DNA from: Lepidodermella squamata
Taxonomy: Eukaryota; Gastrotricha
Direction of reading: 5' to 3'
Assembly (NCBI GenBank): GCA_047495785.1
Contig: JBLDXI010000004.1
Span: forward strand, 992,001 to 1,056,000
Length of the DNA: 64,000 bases
Notes under the pieces: generated by a model
The model's database searches: none
The model's input: the letters and a program-made list of their open reading frames with translations, nothing else
Told to the model about the DNA's origin: nothing
In this document: piece by piece, positions 46,701 to 58,618 of the stretch
Numbering within the stretch: position 1 is the stretch's first letter
How the letters are laid out: each line of letters opens with the position of its first letter
Position numbers and translations under genes: made by a program

Positions 46701-49700
46701 TTCTTTCTATTATTTCTCCGACTGATCATCGACTTGTGTCTTGTGTACCTGTTGAATTTTTTAGTAAATTTTCTCTGAAATTTATAGCTGTCGTAATATT
46801 TGCCCCTGACATCTCCATGCTTGAGCTTCCCTAAATTTTACTTGAATTATTTAGAAATACTTTTTTTCCTTTTTTATTTATTTTCAGCTTCTTTTATAAT
46901 TTTTTTTATAACGCCTTATTATATGCCTCTCCTCAGATCCGTTCACCTGGGTTTTAAAATTCGATTTTTCGATAGATTTTATCACATTTTTTTCAGCGGG
47001 TTCACTCAGGCGTGAAGCAAAGCCCTCTAACCTTTTCTCCCGGATTATTCCGATTTTTTTATTATTGTATTATTTTTGAATTCTTTAACATGATTTTTTT
47101 ATAGATAAATAACGCTTGATCAAGGCATGAGGATTTCAAGGCCGGCGTTTGACTCGGCGAGAGGCTGGCTCACAATTCGTCTATAAATTCGAAAAATTTG
47201 GAAATTTGTGGCTTTGGACTCGGCCTGTTGTACCATTTATGGGCAGGAAGATGACAACAACTGATCTCAACTCGGTGAGACTGAACCCAGCGAACTCTCC
47301 AAAATTATTTAGCCTTGAGAAATTCCGGGCAAACCTATCTGTTTGAGGAATCGTTTTCTCTTCAATTCGTCGGCAAGCCCTTGAGTTTCGTTCAATCAAA
47401 TGACGTCAGACTCGACACGGCGATGACCCGAAAATTGTCGGTGTATATACTACGGCCTAAAATGCGGATTTCTCTCAGAACAATTAAATATTCCCGCATT
47501 TCAACCGTGAAAAAGGCGCGGTCAGACAGAGCGATCTCCGAATCGAAATCACTCAGCCGTGGTCAAATTAGCGCTGCAAACTTTCGGTCGGTCCTGTTAC
47601 TGGTTACCTGATGATAGGTAAGCTAACTAATTTAATGCCTCAAATCGATTTTTTATTTAATTAATTTGAGAAGCAGGTGGGGAATTTTCGATTCACGTGC
47701 TTAGCGAATTTATTTAGTTCATGTTTCACGGAATTTTCAGCAGTCGATATATTAGCCCATGATATCACTCAAACTTGAGTTGTGTGTTATCATTTTCCTT
47801 AATTAATTCTACTTGAATTATTCAAGAACGGTTTCGGCTATTTTCAGCTTTTCATTTCCCCCGGAAACGCATCGTTTTATGCCCCTCTGAGTAGCTTAGA
47901 TCACCTGGGTTTTAAGTTGTATTCCAATTACCGCTCAATTTGACTCATATTTTCATTCGGTAGATTCATTCAGGCGTGAAGTGAAAGCTTCGAGCTTCAA
48001 ATAATTTAGGAACTGTTCGTTGAATTAATAAATTCCAAAAAATACATTTATTCTATTTTTATCACAGGCAACGCTAGCCGCTGAGACCCGAGACTAGCTG
48101 GTTTAATTTATGGAATCGAGTCGAAGAGTCGAGACGAGACCGAACGTTAATTCGAATTATGTCCGGACTGTTGGCATATTCTCGAATTCTCAGTGAATTT
48201 TCCTGCGGCTCGATTTCAACATTTCGATCCGGAAACGAGTTTATCAGACACCCTGCAATCACTCAACCGTGACGGAGTTGCTGTTGCAAGTCAAATTTGA
48301 GCCTTCAGTTGTCACTGAGACGTCGCAGGCTGGCAAGAACTTCATCGGACGAGACTGCAGTTCAAGCAGCCTAGTGAAAGGTATTAGGGTGGTAGCAGTA
48401 ATTTTTCGCTTGGATTTGTATCGAGAAATTTAATGTTGTGCGGTTACGATAAATTTTCCACTCCTCTGTATTATTTTCCAAATTATTTATAAATTGAAAA
48501 TTAATATATGAGAATATCTTGCTTTAAGAAAGTTCAATTCTGGTGACTTCAGCTTGGATTAGATTTTTCAAATTTTTTCTTGTATTAATTTTCGTTCATA
48601 ATTTGGTGATGATTCGTGAAAACTCACTCGCGAAATCCATCTTACGATGTGACATTTTATTCGCAGGCGATCAGGATCGGAAATATCAAGCCTTCTAGCT
48701 TCGTTATTCGCTTTAGCAATCCTAAGATTTAACAGCTGAGTGTGGTACCGTTCTCAAATTTTTTAACAAGACTCGCTGTCATTTTTGCTAATTTTTGGCC
48801 ATTCCGATTTGACCATTAACTTTTTTAAAAATACGGCATTAATATGCTTTATTAGATTAGTTTTTAAGGCAGAGATTCCTTTATAATTCCATCAATGATT
48901 GATTTCAAATCGAATGTAAAATCAGCCAAGCGTGACTGAATTGCTATTTGGACTACGTAAAAGAAGTAGAAGCTGAACATTTCAAGATTACGAATGTTCT
49001 GCTTTGAGTTGGATACATGATTATCTCAGGCTACTAAATTTTGTAAGGTCTTGCTTGATTCCTCAGCTAGCTTTTGCTCAAATAATCTGAAATTCAAATG
49101 TTCCTCCGTTTGCAGGAATCAATTCACTTCTCCATTAGCAATATCCTATCACAAGCTGAAAATGAGTCGATTCAACTTCAGCCGAAAACCCGTCAATCAA
49201 GGATGTCTCGCAATCGCACTGAGATATCCTGAGGAAAGTGCCGAAAGTAAATCGAAATCGATTCGCCTAGCTTCGAAGACCAGTATTTTGTCAAATCCAC
49301 AAGAGCTTAATCGCTCGTCTTGTTACATCACAAGTTATGCTGCACGTCCGCCGGAAGTTTCTCAGACTTTGTCGAACTTCAAACTCGATTGTTCGTTGCT
49401 TCGTTACTCATCTCGCAACTCTTGATCGATTGTGATCCTTTCTAGCTCTAACTGCATTTTAACATGACAAATCAATAAAAGTTTCATAATTTCACTCAAA
49501 TGCCTTCGAAAAGCCCGATTTTGATCTTTGAAGCCTAAAGAAATTCTTGCATGAAACCCACTTGTGCTCATTTCATTCGATTTTCAGATAGTCTTGATCG
49601 CTGGAACCTCTTAGTTCTATTTTAGAACCTTCAGTATCCTGTTTTGAAGTGACAAATAGCTAGAATAAGCGTATGTCCGACTGCTGCCATGAAAAAAACG

Positions 49701-52700
49701 GCTTCAAAATGCATCAAAACACCGAGTTCAGACCTTGGTTTGCTGGTTGAACCTCGAACACGAGAAATTTTGCGGCGGCGTCACCCGTTACCATGGCAAC
49801 GGCTAGTCAAGGTCACGTACTCTTATTTTATTTTTCCGAGAAGTCTTTTGATGGGATAAAATTATTTTTAAGAACTAACAGCGACTTGGTTAACAAAAAT
49901 TTGCGTAAAATAAATCCCACTTTTGAAGGAAAAACAGGCTGCGCTATGTTGGAAAAATCGGCGAGGTTAAGTTGTAGCGGATTTTTTATTTACGCCAAAC
50001 GGCGAAGTCGTGAAAATGACGCAGTTTGGAATTCAGCGCGAAAATTCGAAACAAACGTTCTTTCGCTTTAAGCCTTTGCTTACGGAATTCAGGAAAATTC
50101 AGGAATATTTGAAAATGCTTTCCTACCAAGTTAGCTTATTTTTGCATAGAATCATGCAGAATACAGAATTTTCGAATTTGTTGAGATTTTTAGTAATTTC
50201 AGAAATTTATCAAAATTTTAAATTTTGAGAGAAAAATTCAGGAATTGGATTTCTTGATTATTCAAAAATGTCGAATTTTTCATTTGCCATGAAATTAATT
50301 TGCCTGAGCTATTTTTCGCCATTTTCAACTGGTGTCTTTGGTGACGGATAATTGCTTCCAAAATTTACCAAAATCAGACTGATGGGTAGAAATTAATTGC
50401 TGAAATTATCGATTTACTTAAACCATTTGCGCTTCATCCAAATGTCGAAATCGGTTGCGTATTTAGTGATCAACAAGATCCCTCAACGTCAATTGGAAAA
50501 AAATTAACGGAACATTTGGAAATTTTCCAAGCTTATCCTTGTTATTGTTGCCTATCCGGTAGGACCAACCGCCGAGAATCGCCGTGAATTGAGGTCAGGG
50601 CGATATGTCCCAGCTTAAGCAGCCCTTTATCTATTCACATTGGAGAATTCATCTGTGATTATACCGCTGCTGTGTCTTGTTACAAAAATAACTCAACGGG
50701 TTGAGCTCCATATCGCGGCACATTGAATATAAATGAGTTATATATGAGTTATATGCGACAGGAAATCATAAAAAATTGATATTTATAATTCCTTATATCA
50801 CACAATGACAATGTCGGATTTTTATGGCACTCGAATAGGACTTCGGATTCAGATTCTAGATGTCTCAAATTCCAAAGCGCGGAAAATTCGAATGATAATA
50901 TCGACGTGCAAATTAGAATTTGGAGAAGCTAGCGAAAATTTAAGATGACAAATCAATTTAAAAATTCATAAAATGAATTCAGCAATTTACGAAATTCAAG
51001 GCTTGAGTTCAGGGCTTTCTCCTAAAATAATTTATAAATACTCTGCTCAGGGTAAAGTCGATCTGGGCTTAAAATGTGGCGCAAGGCACAAGTATCAGAA
51101 ATCAGAATAAAAATGATTGAAAAATCCTGAATTTTCGAAATTATTTTGGTACCACTGCAAGTAAGTTTGTTGAGCTGAAAGATCGGGAGAAAAAATTCCT
51201 ATTAAGTCTAGCCATGTAAGATCCCTAACAACATTTAAAATAAAAATATGAAATAATAATAGAAGCGTAATTATTATTCAGGTTCCACATGAGCGCCTCA
51301 GTAGAAAAATAGAAGGTGGCAAAATTATCACAGGAAAAGATAAAAATGCGAAAAATGGATATAAATATTTCTCCATTAATTTTAAAGGCGGTTGGACTTC
51401 GGATTCTAGTGCCAAAACTGATGAAAGATGATCACAAACACGAGTTTCCTTATATCTATTAGCGAATTTTCTTGATTTTAAATTTCGTAATTTTAAATTT
51501 TAAACCTCTCAAAAAATCAGCCAAGCGATAAAAGCCAAGCTTGAATTTTGTCTATAAAAAAATTCATAACAGAGCGTGTCAATCGGCCATACTAGTACCC
51601 AGCAAATGAACGAGCCGTGGATGGATTTAATGTCACGAGAAAATCTCTTGTAAATGAGAAATTAGATGAATAAAAAATGCGAAAAAAATGAAATAAAAAC
51701 AAATTTTAAATAAAGCGGGCCTTGTGTTACGTGTCATCTGGCACGTGCGCCTTAGGACAAACTAAGTGGAGTGAGAGCCACACAGTTAATCGCGATTTTT
51801 TTCGTCGTTTCAAATCAGGTCAATTTAGTTATTTCATGCAGCTTGCTTTTTGATTGAACAAACTGGCCGGTCTAGGTACTTCGTTTCGATGGCGGGTGGC
51901 AAGGTCAAAGGTAAGCAGGCAAAGCAAATAATAATTTATTTATCGCCCGCCGCACGCTATGGCGGTTGTTTATTGGCCGCGCCTGATCAATTACGGGACT
52001 TTCGGCAATTCGATTTTACGAAAACGGCTTCACGGGTATTCCTGTCTGACGATGCCAACTTTATTCTTCTGCCTGAGTAATAATTTCGGATAATTTCGAC
52101 AGGCAAACGCAACGTAGATAACTCGCTTTCCACATTCCACCTGTACGTTTAACAAGATTAAAATCTTACGGAATTAGAAAAGGCCTGTCATCTATGTAAG
52201 CTAAAATTTGATTTGATTTTTATCACGATTATTCATCGTTGTTTTGACCCTCGAGGCAAATTTCATACTAACCGTATTTTTCCTATAACAGCCCGGGAAA
52301 CTAAAATTACAACGTCGAAATTAAAATTTTTTTTAAAAATTCATCGTTGGTCGATTCGTACTATTTCCCATATTTTCCAACCGACTTCGCCTGTCAACCC
52401 TGGAGTACTGTTAGCGATGAGCGATTCTTAGGGATTCATTAGAACAAGTCATTTGCAGTATTTTTCTCGACAACTTGCGTTTGATTTTAGAATTTCGATT
52501 TCGAGTTTAGCCGTTAAATTTCAGTGTTAATCGCGTGACTTGAAAAATTCCGTAAAAATTTGAATTTGTTCAGAATTTGTAAAAATTCCCTTTCAGAATA
52601 TAGAAAATTTGTGTTTCAGCTGCTAACCAAATTTACTTAGGTTTATTCATCTTTCCCTTTTGAGATTTCATTAGCCTTTTTCAAAAATGGGAATTTCCGG

Positions 52701-55700
52701 AAATTCTAATTGGGTAATAATTTAGAATTAATTAAAAATTGCTTCGTTACTTAACAAATAACCAAATATGCTAAGAGTCAATTTTTTTATAATAATTCTA
52801 TGAATTTCTGGCGAAGAATGAGGAATGAGTTTTGAATTGAAGACTCTCTTCTCTGATAGAGAATATTACGCTAAATACACTGGTGATTTTTTTAGAAGTA
52901 TTGTGGTCAATATCCGAAAAGAAATTTCGGGCCACTAGAAAATTCTAAAATTTGTTTCCGCTCATTTGGTTCCGGTAAGAGGAGGACCCAATAATAGATT
53001 AAAATATGTTCACCATATAAAATTTTAAAAACATCTCAGGAGGGCACAGATCTGAAAAAACTTTTTGATTTCGCATAATTTTCATTTAGTTCAATCTTTG
53101 TATCACTATAGTTTGTGGGCAATGGCCCCCAATCTCACCGAGCCTCTCGCATTTCCTGAAACGCGGTGAGTGACAATCCACCTTAAATTTATTTAATTAT
53201 ATAATTAATTAACGTTTTTACTATGGAGGATATTTATGTCCTCGAACGACTGCATTATGGAACGATCGCGTCGTTGAGCGAGCCCGAAAATATACTGAGA
53301 TGAAGGTAAAAAATGTTAAGACAATTTCTGATAAATTTCTGATAAATAAATTATTGCCTACATCACCTACATCAGGCTGGGCCAGACTTTGTTCCTGAAT
53401 AGAACTACGGCAAGCTGGCGAAATGTGCTATGATTTTCTGCCATCGGAAACATTTAAGTTATTTTGGCATTTTACATCAAAAGACCAACAATTTTAATTA
53501 TAAATTCAATCTAAACTTTTCAAATGGAGGAACTACTGTCGGATTTTGTCATCCCATTCAGTTGAATTTTGAAATGGTGTTAATTTTCAGGGATTTTGCA
53601 CAAGATCGGCTGCTGTCGCCGACTAAGTTCATGACCCAGTGTTGCTGCTGCTGCTGCTGATTTTGAAATTCAGGTGATCAAAACCTCGATATCACGTTTC
53701 TACTACAACTACGTTTTTCGTTATTTTCAGCTGAATCTGTTGCAACCGTGGACTTAAGCTGTTCATTCAAGGCTGAATTCTGGCTGTTCTGGCAACGCCA
53801 AATGAGTCGCATTTAGGCGCAAAAGTGCGCCGAAGAAAGACAATAAAATAATGATTTTTTGTGCTTTTTGCGAATTAGTATTGAATTTGAAATTTTCATG
53901 AAAATTGCCTTTGCTGTGAATATCGTCAATTTTTTGAAAATTGCCGATTTTCTCTTGCTGTTCTCATTTTGCCAGTCCTCTGCTTATCACACCATTTTTC
54001 TCGATTTTTTCCCATTTTTGCAAATTTTGCGTGAGCATTGGTTTTATTTCTGCGCTGTGCTACCTATGCTTACACGGAATTACACGATGTTTCCCGATTT
54101 TTTTGTGCTTGTTTTGCGCATTCTGTGTGAAAAATGCTGTTTTGTGCCGTTTGTACTGTGCTTCCACGGAATTACACGGAGTTGTGAGTCTGGTTGATTT
54201 CGCCGGAAACGCTGGAAAAACTTGTCTTGACTTGCTTTTCTTGACTGAATCATCTTACATGAGTTTACAACGGCGAAATGTCGTTGGAAACTTAAGTTTG
54301 ATGATTCAGCTGGGAGAAGCAAGTCAAGACAAGTTTTTCCAGCGTTTCCGGCGAAATCAACCAGACTCACAACTCCGTGTAATTCCGTGGAAGCGCAGGG
54401 CGAACGGCGGCCAATTATGGTCTAAATGTAAATTCATGTGGGCTGAATCAATAAAATGATCATGTAAATTCATAGGAGTCGATCTAATTTCTCCCTCACT
54501 TTACAGCAAAATACACGGACGTGTTTTTAACCCATTTTACACGAGTTTACAAGCTGAAACTTTTTAGTCCGGGGATCGACTGGGACGCCTTCGGTGCCGT
54601 TTTCGAACCCAGCCTAATCGCTTTGTTTCCTCGGATCGGCCAGGGCCAGGTGTTATGGGCATTTGTCGAAGAAATTTACCTTCGTGACCGTAACCGACTG
54701 TTGCAGCGGTCGACTCGGCTGACCGCGCATCACGTTTTCTCAGTCAAGAAGAAAAATTCCCCGCAAAAAATGAATGTCGCGTACGCCGCGCAAGTGCTAT
54801 CACGGTCTGTCGCGATAGAAATTCTCCTCCTGCATCCTGACAATGTAGATGCGCAGGCGACGGCTTTTTTTCTATTGTTGATGGACGTCTGGTTTGATTG
54901 CCTCAACGGCAACAAGGAATTCGTTCACGAGAACTTTCTGAAATTGAAGCCTAACATTGGTCCGTACCACGTTTCCGATGATAAACGTCTTGTCTGGTTG
55001 GAGGAAACCTTTGTTCCACTCATTGAGAGGATCAATCTCCAAAACAAGAAGGACAAAACGTCGCTGTCGTGGCAAGCCAATCGCGGTCTCCAGGAGACCT
55101 CGCTCAATTTCGTCAATCTCGTTCGTGATGCTCTTGGTAAAGGCGTTGGAACTTTCGTACCAGCTCGTGCTAACCAAGACCATAATGAAGTCCTATTCAG
55201 CCAATTTCGATGTGACGGTGGCTCATCAAAATCGAATCCTAATATGGCGGCAATTCAGAGAAGGGCCGGTATTTTGCGTCATGGCGGGGGTTATTTCGGT
55301 GCGTGCCGAGGTAGCAATGTCAAGGTGCGCGGCCGAACCAACGGCATACCGGTCGCAGATGCTCGAATACTGAAGAAACAGTCGATGAGCCGAGCTAAAG
55401 AGGCCGGTATCCACCGTGTCTATTTGCCGGGTAACCTCGAGATTGACGACTCATCGATCGAATGGGCGGCGGGATTTATTACGCGCCTGCTGTGCCTCAA
55501 GCCCAGCCCTGAGGTGCACAGTCAATATGTCGCCTTGCGATCGTGGGGTAAAGCAACGCAGCCCAATGGTGATGTTTTACGAATCCTGAAGTATTGCCTT
55601 AGCGAACTTCAAGCCGACCTCGTTAACTGCAAGTCGCTTCATCCGCTCATCCCAAAAATTCAAGCAAAATTCAACGATATTCGCGACCAAACTATCATTT

Positions 55701-55822
55701 TTCCTGTCTTACAGCGAGCTCAATTTATGGTGGCACGTCGAACGGTGCGTCATTTTAGAGATAAATGCGGCGGCTCCTCTCTAGCCTTCCGAGCCAGCCT
55801 TAAAAAATTCGGTAAAGATTAG
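37701..55822 (+). CDS. P-element/THAP9-family transposase with 2A leader, split by a 14.6-kb insertion
   Basis: Exons join in phase: 37701-38026, 38087-38129, 38189-38390, 38452-39749, and a last exon starting 39922 that is cut at 39943 by a transposon and resumes at 54575 to 55822. Without the insertion it would encode about 1,045 aa. Residues 1-123 are hydrophobic then Arg-rich and end in LLLLRSGD; residues 124-130 are VERNPGP, a 2A motif. Next come two CxxC-helix repeats (ACVRCEASKK and VCIKCNAAKQ, each followed by a charged helix) in the position where relatives carry a THAP finger. The catalytic part follows: MLSIDAMAI, ATWDGAGENW, LFDPPHVMKITRN, then, after the insertion, LTAHHVFSVKKKN to MNVAYAAQVLS and QDHNEVLFSQFRCDGG. 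These are P-transposase signatures, implying DNA cleavage in the nucleus. Both halves are open, so the interruption looks recent. Confidence 0.82.
38103..38209 (+). other. Spliced 2A ribosome-skipping motif
   Basis: Exon 2 ends RLLLLRSGD (GAT at 38127-38129) and exon 3 begins VERNPGP (38189-38209), joined by a canonical GT...TTCTTAG intron of 59 bp in phase 0. The assembled SGDVERNPGP fits the D-x-E-x-N-P-G-P consensus with the expected hydrophobic stretch before it. Known 2A peptides make the ribosome skip the Gly-Pro bond, so two products would be made: a leader of about 129 aa and the transposase starting at Pro130. Confidence 0.75.
39944..40190 (-). repeat. Family end shared with 17845-18069
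   Basis: gtaaattcctgtattttggt, cagggtttttcgtttttcgg and catggattttcgtctttcag recur as reverse complements at 17845-18069. Multiple tgtaaactcatgg / cgtgtaaaccctg motifs form subterminal repeats. Confidence 0.85.
46430..49000. repeat. Diverged tandem blocks of about 0.96 kb inside CCCGGAC-2
   Basis: Block 46430-47030 is matched by block 47390-47995: acacagcaatgacccgaaaa / acacggcgatgacccgaaaa; cttgaattattta / cttgaattattca; tcacctgggttttaa; cactcaggcgtgaag / cattcaggcgtgaag. A third, weaker copy follows to about 49000. Open frames here are repeat products. Confidence 0.6.
53636..53660 (+). repeat. (TGC)n microsatellite
   Basis: gttgctgctgctgctgctga, six TGC/CTG units near the border of the shared family end. 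Confidence 0.8.
53690..54573 (-). repeat. Family end shared with 15485-16385
   Basis: Reverse complement of 15485-16385 with small indels: ttcagctgaat, caaatgagtcgcat, tcacaccatttttctcgatt, the 250-bp foldback at about 54150-54402, acacggacgtgtttt and ccggactaaaa in the same order. Confidence 0.9.
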
Positions 55823-56960
55823 TTTCGAATTTTATTATTTCAATTCTACCTCTCGTCTGCGATTCAATGGTTGTCCGCCATTCTGTTGCAATATTGATAT
55901 TTACTGTGATTATCTTGACAATTTATATATATAGTCATATTCCAAGCCTTCATATGTTGTTGATCTGCTAATTCTTTCACGGCGATGCTTCCTCAAATAG
56001 CGATGTTGCAGAACTTATAATGACTAGAGATAATTTTTATATCAATTACTTGTGATCATTGTTATATAATGATGTGATATATTTGTTGAAATTGTCAGCC
56101 ATTGTTGAATTTTTCCCAAATGAGTAAGCGTCTTTCTTGTGAAAATCCTCTACAGCTATTACATGTGTTGCCATTGTTGAAATTCTTATACTGTGCCATC
56201 GAGTAATATTTTGTATTTTTGTTAGTTGGTTGCTCTCTTGCGTAGCCATTGCTCAAATCTTCGTCAGCAATCACTCAATTTTACGACGAGTATTATTTTT
56301 ATCAATACCGTATTTGTACATATCTTTGTTGAGGTGGCTATTTTTGCAATTCAATGTTGAAAATGCTATCTACCTGAATACTTATATCACGTTGAGATTA
56401 TATCGTCATTACTGAAATAGATTTTAACGGTGGTTACATATTATTGTTGACAGATTTAAACGGTGGTTACATATTATTGTTGACACATCGCCGGTGATTA
56501 TGTGATTAACCGATGTTAACAGAGGCAGAGTGAAACAATAAATTTATACTTTAATGGTCATTTTTTCTGCGTTTTTGATCTTAATATAACAACTAAAGCC
56601 GCCGACACCCTAGACTTAACAGTTCCTGAATATTTCCATGCACAGGACCATTTACACGCAGGAAAATAATTTTAGGCTGTTCTCTTTTGGTGACTCTAAA
56701 AATAGCTCAAGATTGCCCATGCTCCATTCATTATTATTTACAACGTTTTTTTATCGCCTCTACCATGCGTCGCATGACAGCGTTGTCATGGCGATCACTG
56801 CAAAAAATTAATGAGATGATTCACCGCGGGGTCGTGGACTTTGGACCTCATTAAAAAAAACTCGTCTTTCTTGCTTTTTATCGAGCCGCGGCGTCCTATA
56901 GTACGTCTCATGGCTTCTGGCTGTGATCCACTCAAAGAATAACAAAGGTTTTATTCGATT
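55823..56960. other. Gene-free stretch with short repeats
   Basis: Many attgttga motifs and one direct repeat (aacggtggttacatattatt followed by gttgacag/ac at about 56428 and 56460). The P-type element's right terminus should be here, but I could not place it. The first exon of the lectin gene may also be here. Confidence 0.4.
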
Positions 56961-56964
56961 TTAG

Positions 56965-58353
56965 AATGCCCGAATGTGTTACAAATTCGCTGCTTTGACC
57001 CCGTTTTGCGTTCCTGGAAACATCGGCTGCAACAACCCGGGTGATCTCAATGTAAGTATCAAACGAATTTGTTGACATATTCATAATAATATTACACAAT
57101 TTGTCTTTAAGACGTTCTGGTTCAATGATCAGAATGCCACGTTGAGCTTAAAATACAACCTGAAAGAATGTGAGAAGCAACGAGCTGTTTTCGATGTGAG
57201 TAATTCGGAACTACGCAAATGTTCTGATGCGTCTTACATTTTTTTGAATCTCAAACATGCGTACCCGACCCTTACACTTGCCCCAACAATTGGGTTAGTT
57301 TCATCAGGTTCATTTTTAGTTATATCCTCAACATGTTTGTATAACCTAAGTAACTGAAGCAACGCTTTACCCGAATTCAGCGTCCTGCATCAATGGAACA
57401 AGTGAGTATCCTCCTCCCTCCTCTCACACTGCTGATTTTAAATTTTACTTCCCATTTTTTTGAGCGTAGTGACTGTTCCAGACAGCCAAAAGCCTCACAT
57501 TCGATGTTTCGATTCAACTACCGGCAAATTCAACGACTGCCGACCACAAAGCTCAGGCTGTATCATTGGCAATGAGACTCGGCAGTACTCCACCGGGGTT
57601 TACATCAATCGCGATACTTGCCTGATTGGAGTGAGCTTTGGACGGATAAATTAGCTCGACTTTGATTTTTTCTAATTTTTGATTTTTGAACAGAATGCTG
57701 TTTCCTGCAAGGATGTATCCAGTCGAACGTCTTGCTATGCAGCTTGCCCTCAGGATCAATCTCGGGTAACGCTCGACCATCGGCCAATTTTTCTGGTATT
57801 AATTGCAATTTTCTCAATTAAGGATAGGCTGTTCACGGAACTACAGTCCTTTCAACTCAATCACGCCAAATGCATCAAGGATACATCGCCTCCTGTGAGT
57901 TTGTTTTCTTGAATATGTAACCCAATAAATGCAATAACTTTCCTCTGGGCAAAGTCTCTGGGCAAGAAATATCTGCCGATATGGTTCACCCCGACAAGTG
58001 GCAACAAAGCAAACTGCACTTCGAAATGCGCCGAAAACAACGGCACAACAGCTACGATCAAGTCAGCCGATGAGCTGGCCGCGGCCGAGATAGCGCTGGA
58101 ACCTCGCAAGTTTTCGTACTGTTGGATCGGTCTCACTCGGGCACAAGGAGTTTATAAATGGGACGACGGTTCGGATCTTACGTTCAATGAAGTGCCGTGG
58201 TCGGGTACGATTCAGGATGGGTGCATTGTTATCACCTATAATACAGTGCCAAAGCCTGGTTTTTACTATGTACATATTGATTGCGGTTCCAACTGGGCAG
58301 ATTGTTTATGCGAGACGTGGATTTCGCCTGGAAAATCGTTACCTGAAAAATGA
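56965..58353 (+). CDS. Secreted cysteine-module protein with C-terminal C-type lectin domain
   Basis: Exons: 56965-57051, 57112-57195, (a gap with at least one unresolved exon), 57470-57630, 57694-57765, 57823-57894 and 57955-58353. Two cysteine modules come first: CYKFAALTPFCVPGNIGC and CFDSTTGKFNDCRPQSSGC, each followed by a fourth Cys about 20-25 residues on. Then CKDVSSRTSCYAAC appears. The last exon is a C-type lectin domain: CTSKCAENNGTTATIKSADE, YCWIGLTRAQGVYKWDDGSD, DGCIVI, YYVHIDC and CLCE at expected spacing. The EPN/QPD and WND calcium-sugar motifs are not evident, so sugar binding is doubtful. Such proteins are extracellular recognition or defence factors. The signal peptide exon was not found. 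aataaa lies at about 58591. Confidence 0.75.
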
Positions 58354-58618
58354 AGACTGCATTGATACATCTGTCACCAGAAGAATAGAGGGCATTTTCC
58401 ACGGATCATACACAATCACGCAAGCCATTTTAAGCATTCGAATTATTCGATAAAGACCAACAAAGGCAAGAGGCGCTCTCAGCATCCAGACCAGTAAAAC
58501 GGCCTACCACTGTCATAGGAGACGGGCACGAGTTGCGACAAACCATCCCGTTGGATGACGAGCATAAAGAAGCGGGCTGCAATATTTCGGGAATAAATTT
58601 TCTGTAAATAGTTATTGC

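Larger units (their letters stand above)
39944..54573. mobile_element. DNA transposon 'CCCGGAC-2' (14.6 kb, non-coding) nested in the P-type gene
   Basis: Ends cccggacaaaaaagttt (39944) and the complement of cccggactaaaaagttt (54573), flanked by GA (39942-39943 and 54574-54575). The left 0.25 kb matches the right end of CCCGGAC-1 inverted, and the right 0.88 kb (53690-54573) matches its left end inverted. The two elements are thus the same family in opposite orientation. The interior is AT-rich, with diverged tandem blocks of about 1 kb and no credible coding region. Its mobilising enzyme is not in the window. Confidence 0.85.

Noticed and set aside
46153-47611. Genes within the 14.6-kb element
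   Set aside because: Frames are short, occur on both strands, follow the 0.96-kb repeat blocks and show no domain.
54080-54400. Conserved protein encoded at 15.7 kb and 54.2 kb (LVDFAGNAGKTCLDLL)
   Set aside because: The same translation appears on both strands because the 250-bp unit is a foldback. It is repeat DNA with an incidental open frame.
39944-54573. A normal 15-kb intron in the P-type gene
   Set aside because: Other introns here are mostly about 50-60 bp, the borders are transposon ends rather than splice sites, and frame is restored only by removing the element with its GA duplication.
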